Of a DNA stretch of 36,462 bases, positions 7,113 to 14,292 are shown piece after piece. A program made the position numbers and the translations under genes. How positions within the stretch are numbered: position 1 is the first letter of the stretch; each line of letters starts with the position of its first letter. The notes under the pieces were generated by a model. That model ran no database searches. It was not told where the DNA came from and worked only from the letters and a program-made list of their open reading frames with translations. The DNA comes from Bacteroides finegoldii DSM 17565 (GTDB lineage: Bacteria; Bacteroidota; Bacteroidia; Bacteroidales; Bacteroidaceae). The stretch lies in assembly GCF_000156195.1 (NCBI RefSeq), contig NZ_GG688334.1:51537-87998 (forward strand), in the 5' to 3' direction.

Positions 7113-7283
7113 TTCGTGCAGTTCCTCACTGCGGACAACAGGGAGAATAAGGCAAGTGTGAGGTCCGAGGACTTTACGGAATACCCAATTTGGCACAAAT
7201 TGTGGAAGGCTGCCGGAAAGTCCTCAGTCCGAAAGCGTCAGCGGCACTTGACGTTTCTCCCGTCCGCAGTACCTTTGCACGGA
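7113..7283 (+). promoter_or_regulatory. Hairpin B: candidate single-strand-DNA promoter
   Basis: + strand stems: CGTGCA (7115-7120)/TGCACG (7276-7281); ACTGCGGAC (7128-7136)/GTCCGCAGT (7262-7270); GGGAGAA (7141-7147)/TTCTCCC (7255-7261); CAAGTG (7153-7158)/CACTTG (7245-7250); GAGGACTTT (7167-7175)/AAAGTCCTC (7217-7225); CAATTT (7186-7191)/AAATTG (7197-7202). The 3' arm carries CTTG (7247-7250), 19 bp, TACCTTTG (7270-7277). The -7 box spans the internal loop between the two outermost stems, as in hairpin A. The apical 40 nt (7177-7216) match hairpin C at 39 of 40 positions while the stems differ. As duplex it would fire right into the 326-bp repeats; as folded + strand, left into 7026. Confidence 0.65.
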
Positions 7284-7419
7284 TAAAACGAGTTGGACCA
7301 AGAAGTTCCAATGGTTTTCAAGACTTTCCAGACTAGGACTCCAAGGGAAAAGATTAGTTCTAACAGGTCATCTCAAACATATTCCTTAGAAAGTCCGCGT
7401 AACCCAGCATCCCGACCGT
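7284..7419. other. Non-coding lead-in to the tandem repeats
   Basis: No gene is visible. A small stem TTGGA (7294-7298)/TCCAA (7307-7311) suggests that a rightward transcript from the promoter in hairpin B would be structured from its start. Nothing else was recognised. Confidence 0.35.
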
Positions 7420-8499
7420 CTTGAAGATGCACATCCCCGAAAACCGTTGCCGTTGTGAGAACCTACAAAGTGAAGCGAAGTGGAGCCTTGCAGGTTCTCT
7501 CTATGGCAACGGATTGGAGTATTCCGCTTGTCGCAAAAGCCTATCAGCCGAGCTTTGCTTGGTGTCACCGACACGGAGCAAACCGAATGACAAATCCTTC
7601 CCAAAAGGTCGTCACTTCCGGCATCGCATAAAATACGATAAGTCGGAAGTGGTGACCAACATCTGTGAGCTAACCGTATAAACCATTCGATGGCTCTACT
7701 TCTGCAAGCGTCAGCCTGCGTTCGGTAGAGCCATCGAGCAAGTCATCATTTGTAGATATGTTTTCCAACCTCATTGACACTGTGAGAAACAGCTGAGTGG
7801 AGCGTAGTGAGACCCTGCTGCTTCTCTCTGTGGCAATGAACTGGAACTCCCTTCAGTAGTAATAGTCTGTCAGCCTGGCTTTGCTTGGTGTCACCGACAC
7901 GGAGCAAACCGGATGGCATATCCTTCCCAAAAGGCCGTCACTTCCGGCATCGCATAAAATACGATAAGTCGGAAGTGGCGACCAGCATCTGTGAGCTAAC
8001 TGCCTAAACCATTTGATGGCTCTACTTCCGCAAGCGTCAGCCTGCGTTCGGTAGAGCCATCGAGCATGTCATCATTTGTAGATATGCTTTCCAACCTCAT
8101 TGACACTGTGAGAAACAGCTGAGTGGAGCGAAGTGAAACCCTGCTGCTTCTCTCTGTGGCAATGGAATGGAACTTCTACTTGTAGCAAAATCCTATCAGC
8201 CGGGCTTTGCTTGGTATTGCAAATACGGAGCAAACCGGATGGCATATTCTTCCCAAAAGGTCGTCACTTCCGGCATCGCATACAATACGATTAGTCGGAA
8301 GTGGCGGCCAACATCCGTGAGCTAACCATATAAACCATTCGATGGCTCTACTTCCGCAAGCGTCAGCCTGCGTTCGGTAGAACCATCGAGCAAATCATCG
8401 TTTGAAGACCAGCTTCCCAACCTCATTGACACTGTGAGAAACAGCTGAGTGGAGCGAAGTGAAACCCTGCTGCTTCTCTCTGTGGCAATGGAATAAAAC
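7420..8499. repeat. 326-327 bp tandem repeat array with conserved hairpins (possible structured RNA)
   Basis: Three full units and a partial fourth. The anchor GTGAGAA begins at 7455, 7782, 8108 and 8434, giving periods of 327, 326 and 326. Hairpins per unit: (1) about GAGAAaCAGC/GCTGcTTCTC (7784-7793/7817-7826 in unit 2; unit 1 has a different but still paired stem); (2) TTTGCT..AGCAAA enclosing GTGTC/GACAC (7888-7892/7896-7900), which in unit 3 becomes GTATT/AATAC (8214-8218/8222-8226), two compensated pairs; (3) CACTTCCG/CGGAAGTG (7613-7620/7644-7651); (4) 13-bp TCGATGGCTCTAC/GTAGAGCCATCGA (7687-7699/7725-7737). Frames within it are not conserved between units, so it is non-coding. The active strand is unknown. 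Confidence 0.85.
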
Positions 8500-8585
8500 A
8501 TGCAAAAAACGACAAACCTACCATGCTATGCTCCAGCCTGCATCAGGTAAGATTACCGTTTAATAATCAATAGATTTCTGTAACT

Positions 8586-9620
8586 TCAAAAATAAGTTTT
8601 TACAGCAAAGAGGAACTGATCAATGAAAATCTGTTTGAATGCTGCAATATTGTTCTGTTCATAGAACATCAGCATTGCTTTTTTATAGTCAATTGAATCT
8701 ACACTGCGGAATGAGATAGGACAATAGCCGTAGGCAATCAAAACTCCATTGCTTATGATGCGTGCCGTGCGTTTGTTGCCGTCAGAAAATGCCTGTATAT
8801 AGGAAAGGAGCACAAGAGCCAACAAAGCCTTTTCAAACACTTCATTCTTGCCGTTAATAAGCTGACAACTGTCTTCAAGGGCTTCCCTGATTTGAAATTC
8901 ATTATCGAGCGGTTGATAATTTGTTCCGGTTATACCGACACGCCGATGACGGATATGGCGTTCGACCCCCAACTCCTTAACAAGCAGCGCATGGATTTCC
9001 TCTATACGAGTTAACGATATTTCTTTCAGATAATCCGGTACATCAAGGATAAAGTCAAGAGCATCCTTATGGTTGAGCAGCATCACAGCTTCCTCTTTGG
9101 TCTTTCCGTTAGCGGTCTGTTTCTCTTTCAACAGACGTTCCGTTTCAAGTAATGAATAAGTATTGCCTTCGATTTGTGAGGATTTCCATGACAGGTCTAT
9201 ACCCAACCTTTCCATCTCCTTACGATATTCAATATCCGTCATTTCCGAAAGGTGCAAACGGAATTTTGACTGTGCTTCATGCAACAACGCCAGCTCATCG
9301 TCTGTAAACAAACGTACATTCGGCAATATGTCACGTATCAGGTCAAAGTTAAAACTTTCCTGGACCGTGCGTTCATCAATATCCTTGTCAAAATAAGTAT
9401 CAAGACTGAGTGGCATGGTCACATGAGCTTGAGGAGTGAGTTTGTATTTGGTAGCCGGTCCTTTACCGACCACCTCGATATACCCTTTTTCCACACAGTC
9501 TGCAATGACACGCTTTAAGGTACGTTCGCTTATCTCTGTAGTGACAGCATGGCCTATCTCCAAACGTTTTGAAAGCGGATGATAGTGCAAATATTGTAAT
9601 ATTTCAGTTTCTGTTGTCAT
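8586..9620 (-). CDS. Fic-domain protein with winged HTH; catalytic His replaced
   Basis: 344 residues from the ATG at 9620. Residues 1-70 form a winged HTH ('ILQYLHYHPLSKRLEIG...SERTLKRVIADCVEKGYIEVVG'). The Fic core follows: an inhibitory-helix-like motif 'SSQIEGN' (consensus S/T-x-x-x-E-G/N) and the motif 'IQAFSDGNKRTARI'. Canonical Fic is H-P-F-x-D/E-G-N-x-R-x-x-R; here the catalytic His-Pro is Gln-Ala while F, D, G, N, R and R remain. AMP transfer normally needs that His, so the protein may be inactive as an AMPylase or do another reaction. The HTH and the operator repeats at its promoter suggest autoregulation. It lies alone, between the 326-bp repeats and the partition genes. Confidence 0.85.
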   Translation of the reverse strand: MTTETEILQYLHYHPLSKRLEIGHAVTTEISERTLKRVIADCVEKGYIEVVGKGPATKYKLTPQAHVTMPLSLDTYFDKDIDERTVQESFNFDLIRDILPNVRLFTDDELALLHEAQSKFRLHLSEMTDIEYRKEMERLGIDLSWKSSQIEGNTYSLLETERLLKEKQTANGKTKEEAVMLLNHKDALDFILDVPDYLKEISLTRIEEIHALLVKELGVERHIRHRRVGITGTNYQPLDNEFQIREALEDSCQLINGKNEVFEKALLALVLLSYIQAFSDGNKRTARIISNGVLIAYGYCPISFRSVDSIDYKKAMLMFYEQNNIAAFKQIFIDQFLFAVKTYF

Positions 9621-9633
9621 ATCTAAAAATCTT

Positions 9634-9720
9634 AATCGGGACAAATATACTGCTTTCTCGTAGAAAATCGGGTCAAATTGGCCTGTTTTATGTCTTTAAA
9701 ATCATTGTTTTGTCCCGATT
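9634..9720 (-). promoter_or_regulatory. Fic promoter with three operator half-sites
   Basis: A 12-bp sequence AATCGGGACAAA (9634-9645) recurs with one change at 9666-9677 and as a perfect inverted copy at 9709-9720. CAAATATA (9642-9649) read on the - strand is TATATTTG, a perfect -7 box, and overlaps the first half-site. Binding there would block RNA polymerase, which fits autorepression by the Fic protein's HTH. The binding protein is inferred. Confidence 0.7.
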
Positions 9721-9836
9721 CAAATTTAAATTAAAATCATCAGCACAAGAATACAAATGAACAAACGATAGAAAAATATCAGTTTGAATGAGATGCTGCA
9801 GATGGAATATTTATAGACCTCAATTCCCAAATAACG

Positions 9837-9856
9837 CAGCAGTCCTGTCACTGCTG
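9837..9856 (-). terminator. Probable terminator of the ParA/RHH operon
   Basis: CAGCAGT (9837-9843) pairs with ACTGCTG (9850-9856) around a 6-nt loop, about 40 bp past the RHH stop codon on the - strand. The T-rich tail is weak (CGTTATTT on the - strand). The rest of 9721-9893 shows no gene. Confidence 0.5.
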
Positions 9857-9893
9857 TCTGGCGCTTGCAATGACAGAACTACCGCAGAAGTTT

Positions 9894-10367
9894 CTACTTC
9901 CTCTTTGGCAGGCGGATTTTTCGGTTGTCTGTTTCCCATTTATCCACATAGTTGTTCAGAGCTTCAGAGATAACGTCCTTCAATAAGGCACCTTCCACAA
10001 GAGAAATGTATTTCACCTTTTGGAGCAAATCCGGATCCACAATGAAGGTGGCTCGGATTTCCTGGGGTTTCTTGGCACTTTTGGCTGATTCGCCTTTCTT
10101 GGGGCGACCCACATTCTCCCTGCGTTTGGCTTCCAGTTTGGACTTCATCTGCTCAGTAGCAGCCATTTCGGTTGTTTCTTTCTTAGAAGATGCTTTTGCT
10201 TGTACTGCCTTTGGATTTTCCTGCTTATCATTTTGAACTGCAGGCTGTTCAGTTTGTTCTACGGTTTGTTCAACAGCTTGTTCCTTAGGCTGTTCCTGCA
10301 CCGATTCTGCTTGATTGGCTTCACCCATGAAGCCATCCATCAATAAGGATAAATTCTTCTTACTCAT
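9894..10367 (-). CDS. Ribbon-helix-helix DNA-binding protein, ParB-like partner of ParA
   Basis: 157 residues. The N-terminal 100 are low-complexity and rich in Q, E, K and A ('EQPKEQAVEQTVEQTEQPAV', then a basic 'KSKLEAKRRENVGRPKKGES'). The C-terminal part 'IRATFIVDPDLLQKVKYISLVEGALLKDVISEALNNYVDKW' fits a ribbon-helix-helix: a strand, then two helices. Small RHH proteins downstream of parA act as centromere-binding partners and autorepressors in plasmid partition. It follows parA after 85 bp of AT-rich repeated sequence that could be its binding site. In Bacteroidales elements such ParA/RHH pairs can also serve the transfer region; partition is the simpler inference. Confidence 0.72.
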   Translation of the reverse strand: MSKKNLSLLMDGFMGEANQAESVQEQPKEQAVEQTVEQTEQPAVQNDKQENPKAVQAKASSKKETTEMAATEQMKSKLEAKRRENVGRPKKGESAKSAKKPQEIRATFIVDPDLLQKVKYISLVEGALLKDVISEALNNYVDKWETDNRKIRLPKRK

Positions 10368-10369
10368 AT

Positions 10370-10460
10370 TGTGTATTTTATTACTTGTTTACTTGCTGAT
10401 TAACTTACTATGTTACCAATAACTTTTGTGATTAGTCATATAGTAAGATAGTTTACCTAT
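10370..10460. repeat. AT-rich repeat cluster 1 (between ParA and RHH genes)
   Basis: Contains TTACTTG and TTTACTTG units, CTTACTATG, and the string GTGATTAGT followed by AGTTTACCTATTT that recurs at cluster 3 and in part at cluster 2. Its position inside the ParA/RHH operon makes it a candidate centromere or RHH operator. Binding is inferred. Confidence 0.5.
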
Positions 10461-11217
10461 TTTCCTCACGACTGATTATCTCATCTACCAGTGCTTGATA
10501 ATCTGCTGCGCCGTTGCTTTTCGGTTCGTACTCAAAGATGGTCTGACCAGACAGCGGCATTTCGGCTATGGATATATTCTCGCGGATTTTCGTCTGAAAA
10601 ACCTTCTCCCCATATCGTTTTTCCACCATGGAAATCACTTCCCTGTTCAACTTCCGGTTATTGAACCTGGTGAAGAAAACACCGCCTAATTCAAGCATTG
10701 GGTTTACCCTGCGTTTCACTTCCCGGACTATATCATCCAGCATGGTCAAGCCTTTCAAGGGCAAGGCTTCGGCAGTGAGCGGTATGTAGAGTTTGTCCGC
10801 TGCCACCAGCGCATTGGTCGTCACGATACCGAGTGAGGGCGAACAGTCCATCAAGATGTAGTCATACTTCTCCTTCTGTTCATCGAGGTAGGATTTGAGA
10901 ATGCCCTCCCTTGCCATCATGGTAGCCATGTCTATTTCGGCTCTTGCCAGGTCCAGCGATGCCGGAACGAGGTCCAGGTTTTCACGGATGGGAACGATGG
11001 GCAGTGGTTGGTCTTTGACCAGGGTATCATAGATGCTTATTTCCGGGTCTTCGTTCTGCGTCAGCGTGAACGTAAGGTTCTGCTGTGCATCCAGGTCAAT
11101 GAGCAACACACGTCTTCCTTGCAGTGCGAGTGCTGCGCCTATACATGCGGTAGAAGTAGTTTTGCCGACTCCACCTTTCTGATTGCCGATGGCTATTGTT
11201 ATATTTTTTGCTACCAT
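10453..11217 (-). CDS. parA: ParA-family partition ATPase
   Basis: 254 residues, standard for a small (type Ib-like or Soj-like) ParA. Deviant Walker A 'KGGVGKTT' is at residues 14-21, Walker A' 'LLIDLDAQQN' at about 38-47, and Walker B 'YILMDCSPSLG' at about 120. The tail 'TIFEYEPKSNGAADYQALVDEI' is typical of the family. ParA dimers bind DNA when ATP-loaded and, stimulated by a centromere-bound partner, segregate low-copy DNA. Here the partner is most likely the RHH protein downstream. There is no HTH N-terminal extension. A - strand TATATTTG (11263-11270) serves as a -7 box and lies in an AT-rich repeat cluster, which suggests autoregulation. A partition system fits a circular intermediate that must be maintained. 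Confidence 0.92.
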   Translation of the reverse strand: MVAKNITIAIGNQKGGVGKTTSTACIGAALALQGRRVLLIDLDAQQNLTFTLTQNEDPEISIYDTLVKDQPLPIVPIRENLDLVPASLDLARAEIDMATMMAREGILKSYLDEQKEKYDYILMDCSPSLGIVTTNALVAADKLYIPLTAEALPLKGLTMLDDIVREVKRRVNPMLELGGVFFTRFNNRKLNREVISMVEKRYGEKVFQTKIRENISIAEMPLSGQTIFEYEPKSNGAADYQALVDEIISREENR

Positions 11218-11220
11218 TTT

Positions 11221-11330
11221 TATAGGTTTACTATATTACTTTACTACTATATTATTATACTACAAATATACTATATTATTTTATTATTACATAATTAGTT
11301 TACCTATATTTTATTAAAAACAATACGCTA
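11221..11330. repeat. AT-rich repeat cluster 2 with the parA -7 box
   Basis: ACTATATTA occurs at 11230-11238, 11246-11254 and 11270-11278, next to the - strand -7 box TATATTTG (complement of 11263-11270). An ATTAGTTTACCTAT stretch near 11294-11308 matches the other two clusters. It is a probable operator or centromere. The remainder of the 350-bp gene-free stretch (11331-11510) is AT-rich, with nothing recognised. Confidence 0.55.
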
Positions 11331-11510
11331 TTTATATGTTGTATATCATATATTTACATCGTTTTTTTCAAAGGGAATAAAATATGGATTTACCCACTTA
11401 ACTTCAATGCGTAATTAAACATATTATCATGTGAATTCTATTATATAACAAATAGATATTTGCATTAGATTTCATTTTAATATAATCAACTATTTCTACT
11501 ATCCAAAATA

Positions 11511-11548
11511 TAAAAACTCCGACCCACACCTCACGGCGGAAGTCGGAG
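11511..11548 (-). terminator. Terminator after pcfJ
   Basis: CTCCGAC (11517-11523) pairs with GTCGGAG (11542-11548). Read leftwards the stem is followed by a run of T (the AAAAA at 11512-11516 on the + strand). It lies 20 bp past the pcfJ stop and separates it from parA. Confidence 0.75.
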
Positions 11549-11567
11549 CGGAACATATATAAGGAAT

Positions 11568-12842
11568 TTACGCTGTCTGTTTGGCTGCGAGTATCTGATG
11601 GGCATGCGCATTGACCAGCCGGACAATCCGGTCATGGTGCGGAGTATTCGTATTGCACAGCCCACGGCTCTGTATCACTTTCCCCTCTGTCAATGAGAAT
11701 TCAATCGTTTCGATGGGATTCCCCTCCTTGTCATGAGCCGATAGTATCAAGCTGTCCACTTTGGCATAGTATTCGCATTGGAAGACACAATGATGCAGGG
11801 CATTTCCCTCGGTTTGGAAGGCTTCCAGACTATCGAGTACCGAAATCACCAGGTCTTTGTCGGCGATGGTTATGCCGAAGTAGCGTGACTTCTCCTTGTA
11901 GAACTCGGCTTCCTTTCGTTTGGCTCGCTGCATCTGCTCCCAGCTTCTGCGTTTCTGCTCCATTTGGTTGTGCCGGTTCATCCAATAGTCATGCTCGGCT
12001 CTGAGGTTCTGCGGACAGATATACTTAGGGTTGCAGATGTCCTTGCCACACTGCTCCAGCAAGCGGATGGTGTCTGCCCACAATCCCATGTCCGAAGGGC
12101 GGTAGTGATGCCGGGTGGCTACTTTATACGACTGCCAGCATCGGTCAAGTTCCAAAGGTCGGTGTACAAAATAAGACACGGCATGTAAATCTTTTGACTT
12201 GAGGATGGTTTCCATCCGGCTGTCCGTCAGCACGGCTTTCATCAGTTTCATCGGGTGGCATTCGGGCAGCTTGCCTTTCATGCCGTTGCGTTTCAATTCG
12301 GGCAGCAGCAGATAGTGCGGATAAACATAGGTGTCTGCAATGAGCCAGTGAACTTCGTTCGGTCGCTTCAAGGAGATTTTGGATGCCCAATCAAAGCAGT
12401 CCACATAATAGCCCAATGTCCTTGCTCTTGCCGTGACAGCCACTTTGCCTTCGGCATTGAGCCACAGACGGCACACTTCCCAGTAGTCTACCTCCATAGG
12501 CATTCCTTTCCGGAAGGTCGTTTCCAAGCGGAAGACCCGTTGCACCTGCAAATGGTCTATTACTTCGAGGGAAGAAAAATAATAGGCTTCCTTGAGGGTG
12601 CGTTTGAGAGTGTCTTTTATCTGTAAGCGAGTACCGCAATGAGGGCAGCATACCGACTTGCCTTTTCCCTTATGGTCGAAGTGCCTGCCACAATCGCCAC
12701 AGGTACACTTGTGTGCGGAAGTACGGAAGCAGACATGTCCTGCCACTTTCCGCACTGCCCATGTGAGCACTTTGGGGCTTAGGACGGTCAGCTTCTCATT
12801 GGAAGCTGCCACCTGTTTTTCTATTTTCGTTCTTGCCTTCAT
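11568..12842 (-). CDS. pcfJ: PcfJ-domain protein
   Basis: 424 residues. The N-terminal part has a zinc ribbon (CTCGDCGRHF...CCPHCG, four cysteines near residues 43-64). The C-terminal part carries the PcfJ signature 'TEGNALHHCVFQCEYYAKVDSLILSA', then 'IETIEFSL' and 'VIQSRGLCNTNTPHHDRIVRL'. PcfJ was named from a conjugative plasmid of Enterococcus and is widespread in mobile elements; its molecular role is not established. The gene overlaps pcfK by four bases. It ends the leftward group that begins at 13895 downstream of hairpin C. Confidence 0.87.
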   Translation of the reverse strand: MKARTKIEKQVAASNEKLTVLSPKVLTWAVRKVAGHVCFRTSAHKCTCGDCGRHFDHKGKGKSVCCPHCGTRLQIKDTLKRTLKEAYYFSSLEVIDHLQVQRVFRLETTFRKGMPMEVDYWEVCRLWLNAEGKVAVTARARTLGYYVDCFDWASKISLKRPNEVHWLIADTYVYPHYLLLPELKRNGMKGKLPECHPMKLMKAVLTDSRMETILKSKDLHAVSYFVHRPLELDRCWQSYKVATRHHYRPSDMGLWADTIRLLEQCGKDICNPKYICPQNLRAEHDYWMNRHNQMEQKRRSWEQMQRAKRKEAEFYKEKSRYFGITIADKDLVISVLDSLEAFQTEGNALHHCVFQCEYYAKVDSLILSAHDKEGNPIETIEFSLTEGKVIQSRGLCNTNTPHHDRIVRLVNAHAHQILAAKQTA

Positions 12843-13270
12843 AGTTCCATGCCTTGAAAGAGTGAGAGTTCTTGAATGGGTTTGGATTGCGGTTTGGCTG
12901 CCTTGGGTCGGCTGTTGCGTTGTTGCAGTTTCCGCATTTCCTCCTCCTGGTATCGTTTGAGGGCGATGGCTCGTTGTTCTGCCTTTTCCTCCTCGGTCAG
13001 TTCAATGTGATGATTCACTACCACATTGCAGTCCATCGGCTTACCGATTTCCAAATCGGGTTCATCAATCGCATGGACTGCCATGGCAAACACCTCCATG
13101 TCACTGAAACCGCAGCAGCCGGATTGCTGTACGGCATGGAATATATAGTTGACCACATCGTCAATGGTGCGTGTGGTGGTTTCATACTTGGCACGGAAGA
13201 GTTCATCTTCCTTGGCTCGGTTATCAAGATAGTTCTTGATGAGTTCCTTGAAATGGTCAGTTCCTTTCAT
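12839..13270 (-). CDS. pcfK: PcfK-like protein
   Basis: 143 residues, with 'HFKELIKNYLDNRAKEDELFRAKYETTTRTIDDVVNYIFHAVQQSG...FSDMEVFAMAVHAIDEPDLEIG' typical of PcfK-like proteins. A histidine pair 'VVVNHHIELTEEEKAEQRA' and a charged, proline-rich tail follow. Its stop overlaps the pcfJ start (ATGA), the usual arrangement for this pair. Function unknown; it is assumed to act with PcfJ in transfer or element maintenance. The stretch 13271-13322 to the gene upstream is short and shows no separate promoter. Confidence 0.85.
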   Translation of the reverse strand: MKGTDHFKELIKNYLDNRAKEDELFRAKYETTTRTIDDVVNYIFHAVQQSGCCGFSDMEVFAMAVHAIDEPDLEIGKPMDCNVVVNHHIELTEEEKAEQRAIALKRYQEEEMRKLQQRNSRPKAAKPQSKPIQELSLFQGMEL

Positions 13271-13322
13271 ATGTTCCTATGTTTAAGCGTAAAAGATTTG
13301 ATTATTCTAATGCTCTCGGCAA

Positions 13323-13559
13323 TCAACCTACCATTACGTGGCAGTCCACCACTTCGGCAGGAAGTCCGAAAGCCGGATAGTGTGAGAAGTAAGGGAAACA
13401 TTCTCCCTCTTGTTCCGTTGCGGTAGTGATACCCATGACCTTGTTCTCCGTATACCATTGGTCAATCAGAGCGATTTCTTCATCCGTCAGTCCGGTTGCA
13501 TCTGAGTTGAACAGATAGCAGAGTGCCCATGTCGGGATGGCTTCAATGAGTGTATCCAT
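13323..13559 (-). CDS. Small conserved mobile-element protein
   Basis: 78 residues beginning MDTLIEAIPTWALCYLFNSD. The pattern 'IPTWALCYLFNSDATGLTDEEIALIDQWY' followed by an aromatic 'CFPYFSHYPAFGLPAEVVDCHV' is characteristic of a small protein often seen near antirestriction and transfer genes on plasmids; I do not assign a DUF number. It is in the same leftward group as pcfK/pcfJ, 33 bp after the preceding gene. Function unknown. Confidence 0.7.
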   Translation of the reverse strand: MDTLIEAIPTWALCYLFNSDATGLTDEEIALIDQWYTENKVMGITTATEQEGECFPYFSHYPAFGLPAEVVDCHVMVG

Positions 13560-13592
13560 AGCGTTTTCTTTTTAAGTTCGTTACTCCGTGAA

Positions 13593-13895
13593 TTAGATGG
13601 GAAGCAGTTCCAGCAGTTTCTTTAGTGGAATGGAGTTGATGTCCGACTTGAGGAAGTGAACTATCCATTCTGGCTCTTCAAAAAGCGGGTGCATGGGTAC
13701 CACACTGAAATCGTCCCCATTGGAATAGCAGTCGATTTGTGCAAAGTTGGCGCCGTCCTTGCGGATGTGAGCATAGAAAGGAGGCATACCGCAAAAGCAT
13801 TTGCGGAGACTCTCTCTGTCCCACTGCAGGGTGAGTTCGTAAACACTGCCCTTGTAGAGCATCTTTTCTTTTCGGTCTTTAAGTTTGTATGCCAT
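13593..13895 (-). CDS. Hypothetical protein, first gene after hairpin C
   Basis: 100 residues from the ATG at 13895 (MAYKLKDRKEKMLYKGSVYEL). The frame is open further upstream, but that part crosses the leader and hairpin C and does not look like protein. It contains 'YELTLQWDRESLRKCFCGMPPFYAHIRKDGANFAQIDCYSNGDD', with no motif recognised. The leader has a stem GAAGCC (13924-13929)/GGCTTC (13934-13939), which in the - strand RNA closes a GAAA (GNRA-type) loop. Hairpin C's base lies about 65 bp upstream. It heads the group ending with pcfJ. Confidence 0.62.
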   Translation of the reverse strand: MAYKLKDRKEKMLYKGSVYELTLQWDRESLRKCFCGMPPFYAHIRKDGANFAQIDCYSNGDDFSVVPMHPLFEEPEWIVHFLKSDINSIPLKKLLELLPI

Positions 13896-13959
13896 AGCTG
13901 AACTAATTTTTTCCCTTTGGTTTGAAGCCTTTCGGCTTCTCACTCCCGGGTGATTTTTA

Positions 13960-14127
13960 CGATACCTCTTCTCACGAAGGGTGAAAGGGACAGAAGGCAA
14001 ATGTGGCAAGGGGAAAGCAGACGGAATACCCAATTTGGCACAAATTGCGGAAGGCTGCCGGCTGCTTTCCTTGCAGCCAAGCAAAGCGCCATTTGCTGCC
14101 GTACCGACCCTTCGTTTCTTTGTATCG
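13960..14127 (+). promoter_or_regulatory. Hairpin C: candidate single-strand-DNA promoter
   Basis: + strand stems: CGATAC (13960-13965)/GTATCG (14122-14127); ACGAAGGGT (13974-13982)/ACCCTTCGT (14107-14115); CAAATG (13998-14003)/CATTTG (14090-14095); GCAAG (14006-14010)/CTTGC (14070-14074); GAAAGCAG (14013-14020)/CTGCTTTC (14062-14069); CAATTT (14031-14036)/AAATTG (14042-14047). TTTG (14092-14095), 19 bp and TTTCTTTG (14115-14122, one mismatch to TAnnTTTG) lie in the 3' arm, with the second element in the internal loop between the outer stems as in A and B. Apical core 14022-14061 matches hairpin B. As folded + strand it would fire leftwards into the gene at 13895. Confidence 0.65.
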
Positions 14128-14197
14128 GAAAATTCATCGGGAGTGGAAATGCCTGACTAAGGAAAGAATCCGCCAGCTGTTAAAGATGAATGTTTAA

Positions 14198-14229
14198 CTT
14201 TTAATCTATCCGAAAACTCACTATCTTTG
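14198..14229 (+). promoter_or_regulatory. Promoter for the gene at 14293
   Basis: TATCTTTG (14222-14229) is a perfect Bacteroides -7 box; a T-rich element around 14198-14201 lies at the right distance for a degenerate -33. It directs rightward transcription with a leader of about 55 nt. It is separate from the promoter-like elements inside hairpin C. Confidence 0.65.
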
Positions 14230-14292
14230 CAGGCCCTGAAAATAAATGTTCAGAAAGGCACGATATAAAACAGATTTTATTACCTTACACAA

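Noticed and set aside
7269..7278. GTANNTTTGC, the core of CTnDOT-type attachment sites
   Set aside because: It is the promoter -7 box of hairpin B extended by a few bases; no second att copy or integrase gene supports an att site here.
7421..7681. 86-codon + strand frame in the tandem repeats
   Set aside because: It is not kept in the other repeat units and shows no protein motif; the conserved feature is hairpin structure.
7420..8499. CRISPR-like array
   Set aside because: Units are 326-327 bp, nearly identical throughout and without short repeat/unique spacer alternation; no cas genes nearby.
7420..9620. Fic gene plus tandem RNA repeats as a type III toxin-antitoxin pair
   Set aside because: Type III repeats are about 35-40 nt and upstream of the toxin on the same transcript; these are 326 bp, lie downstream of the Fic gene and have no endoribonuclease partner.
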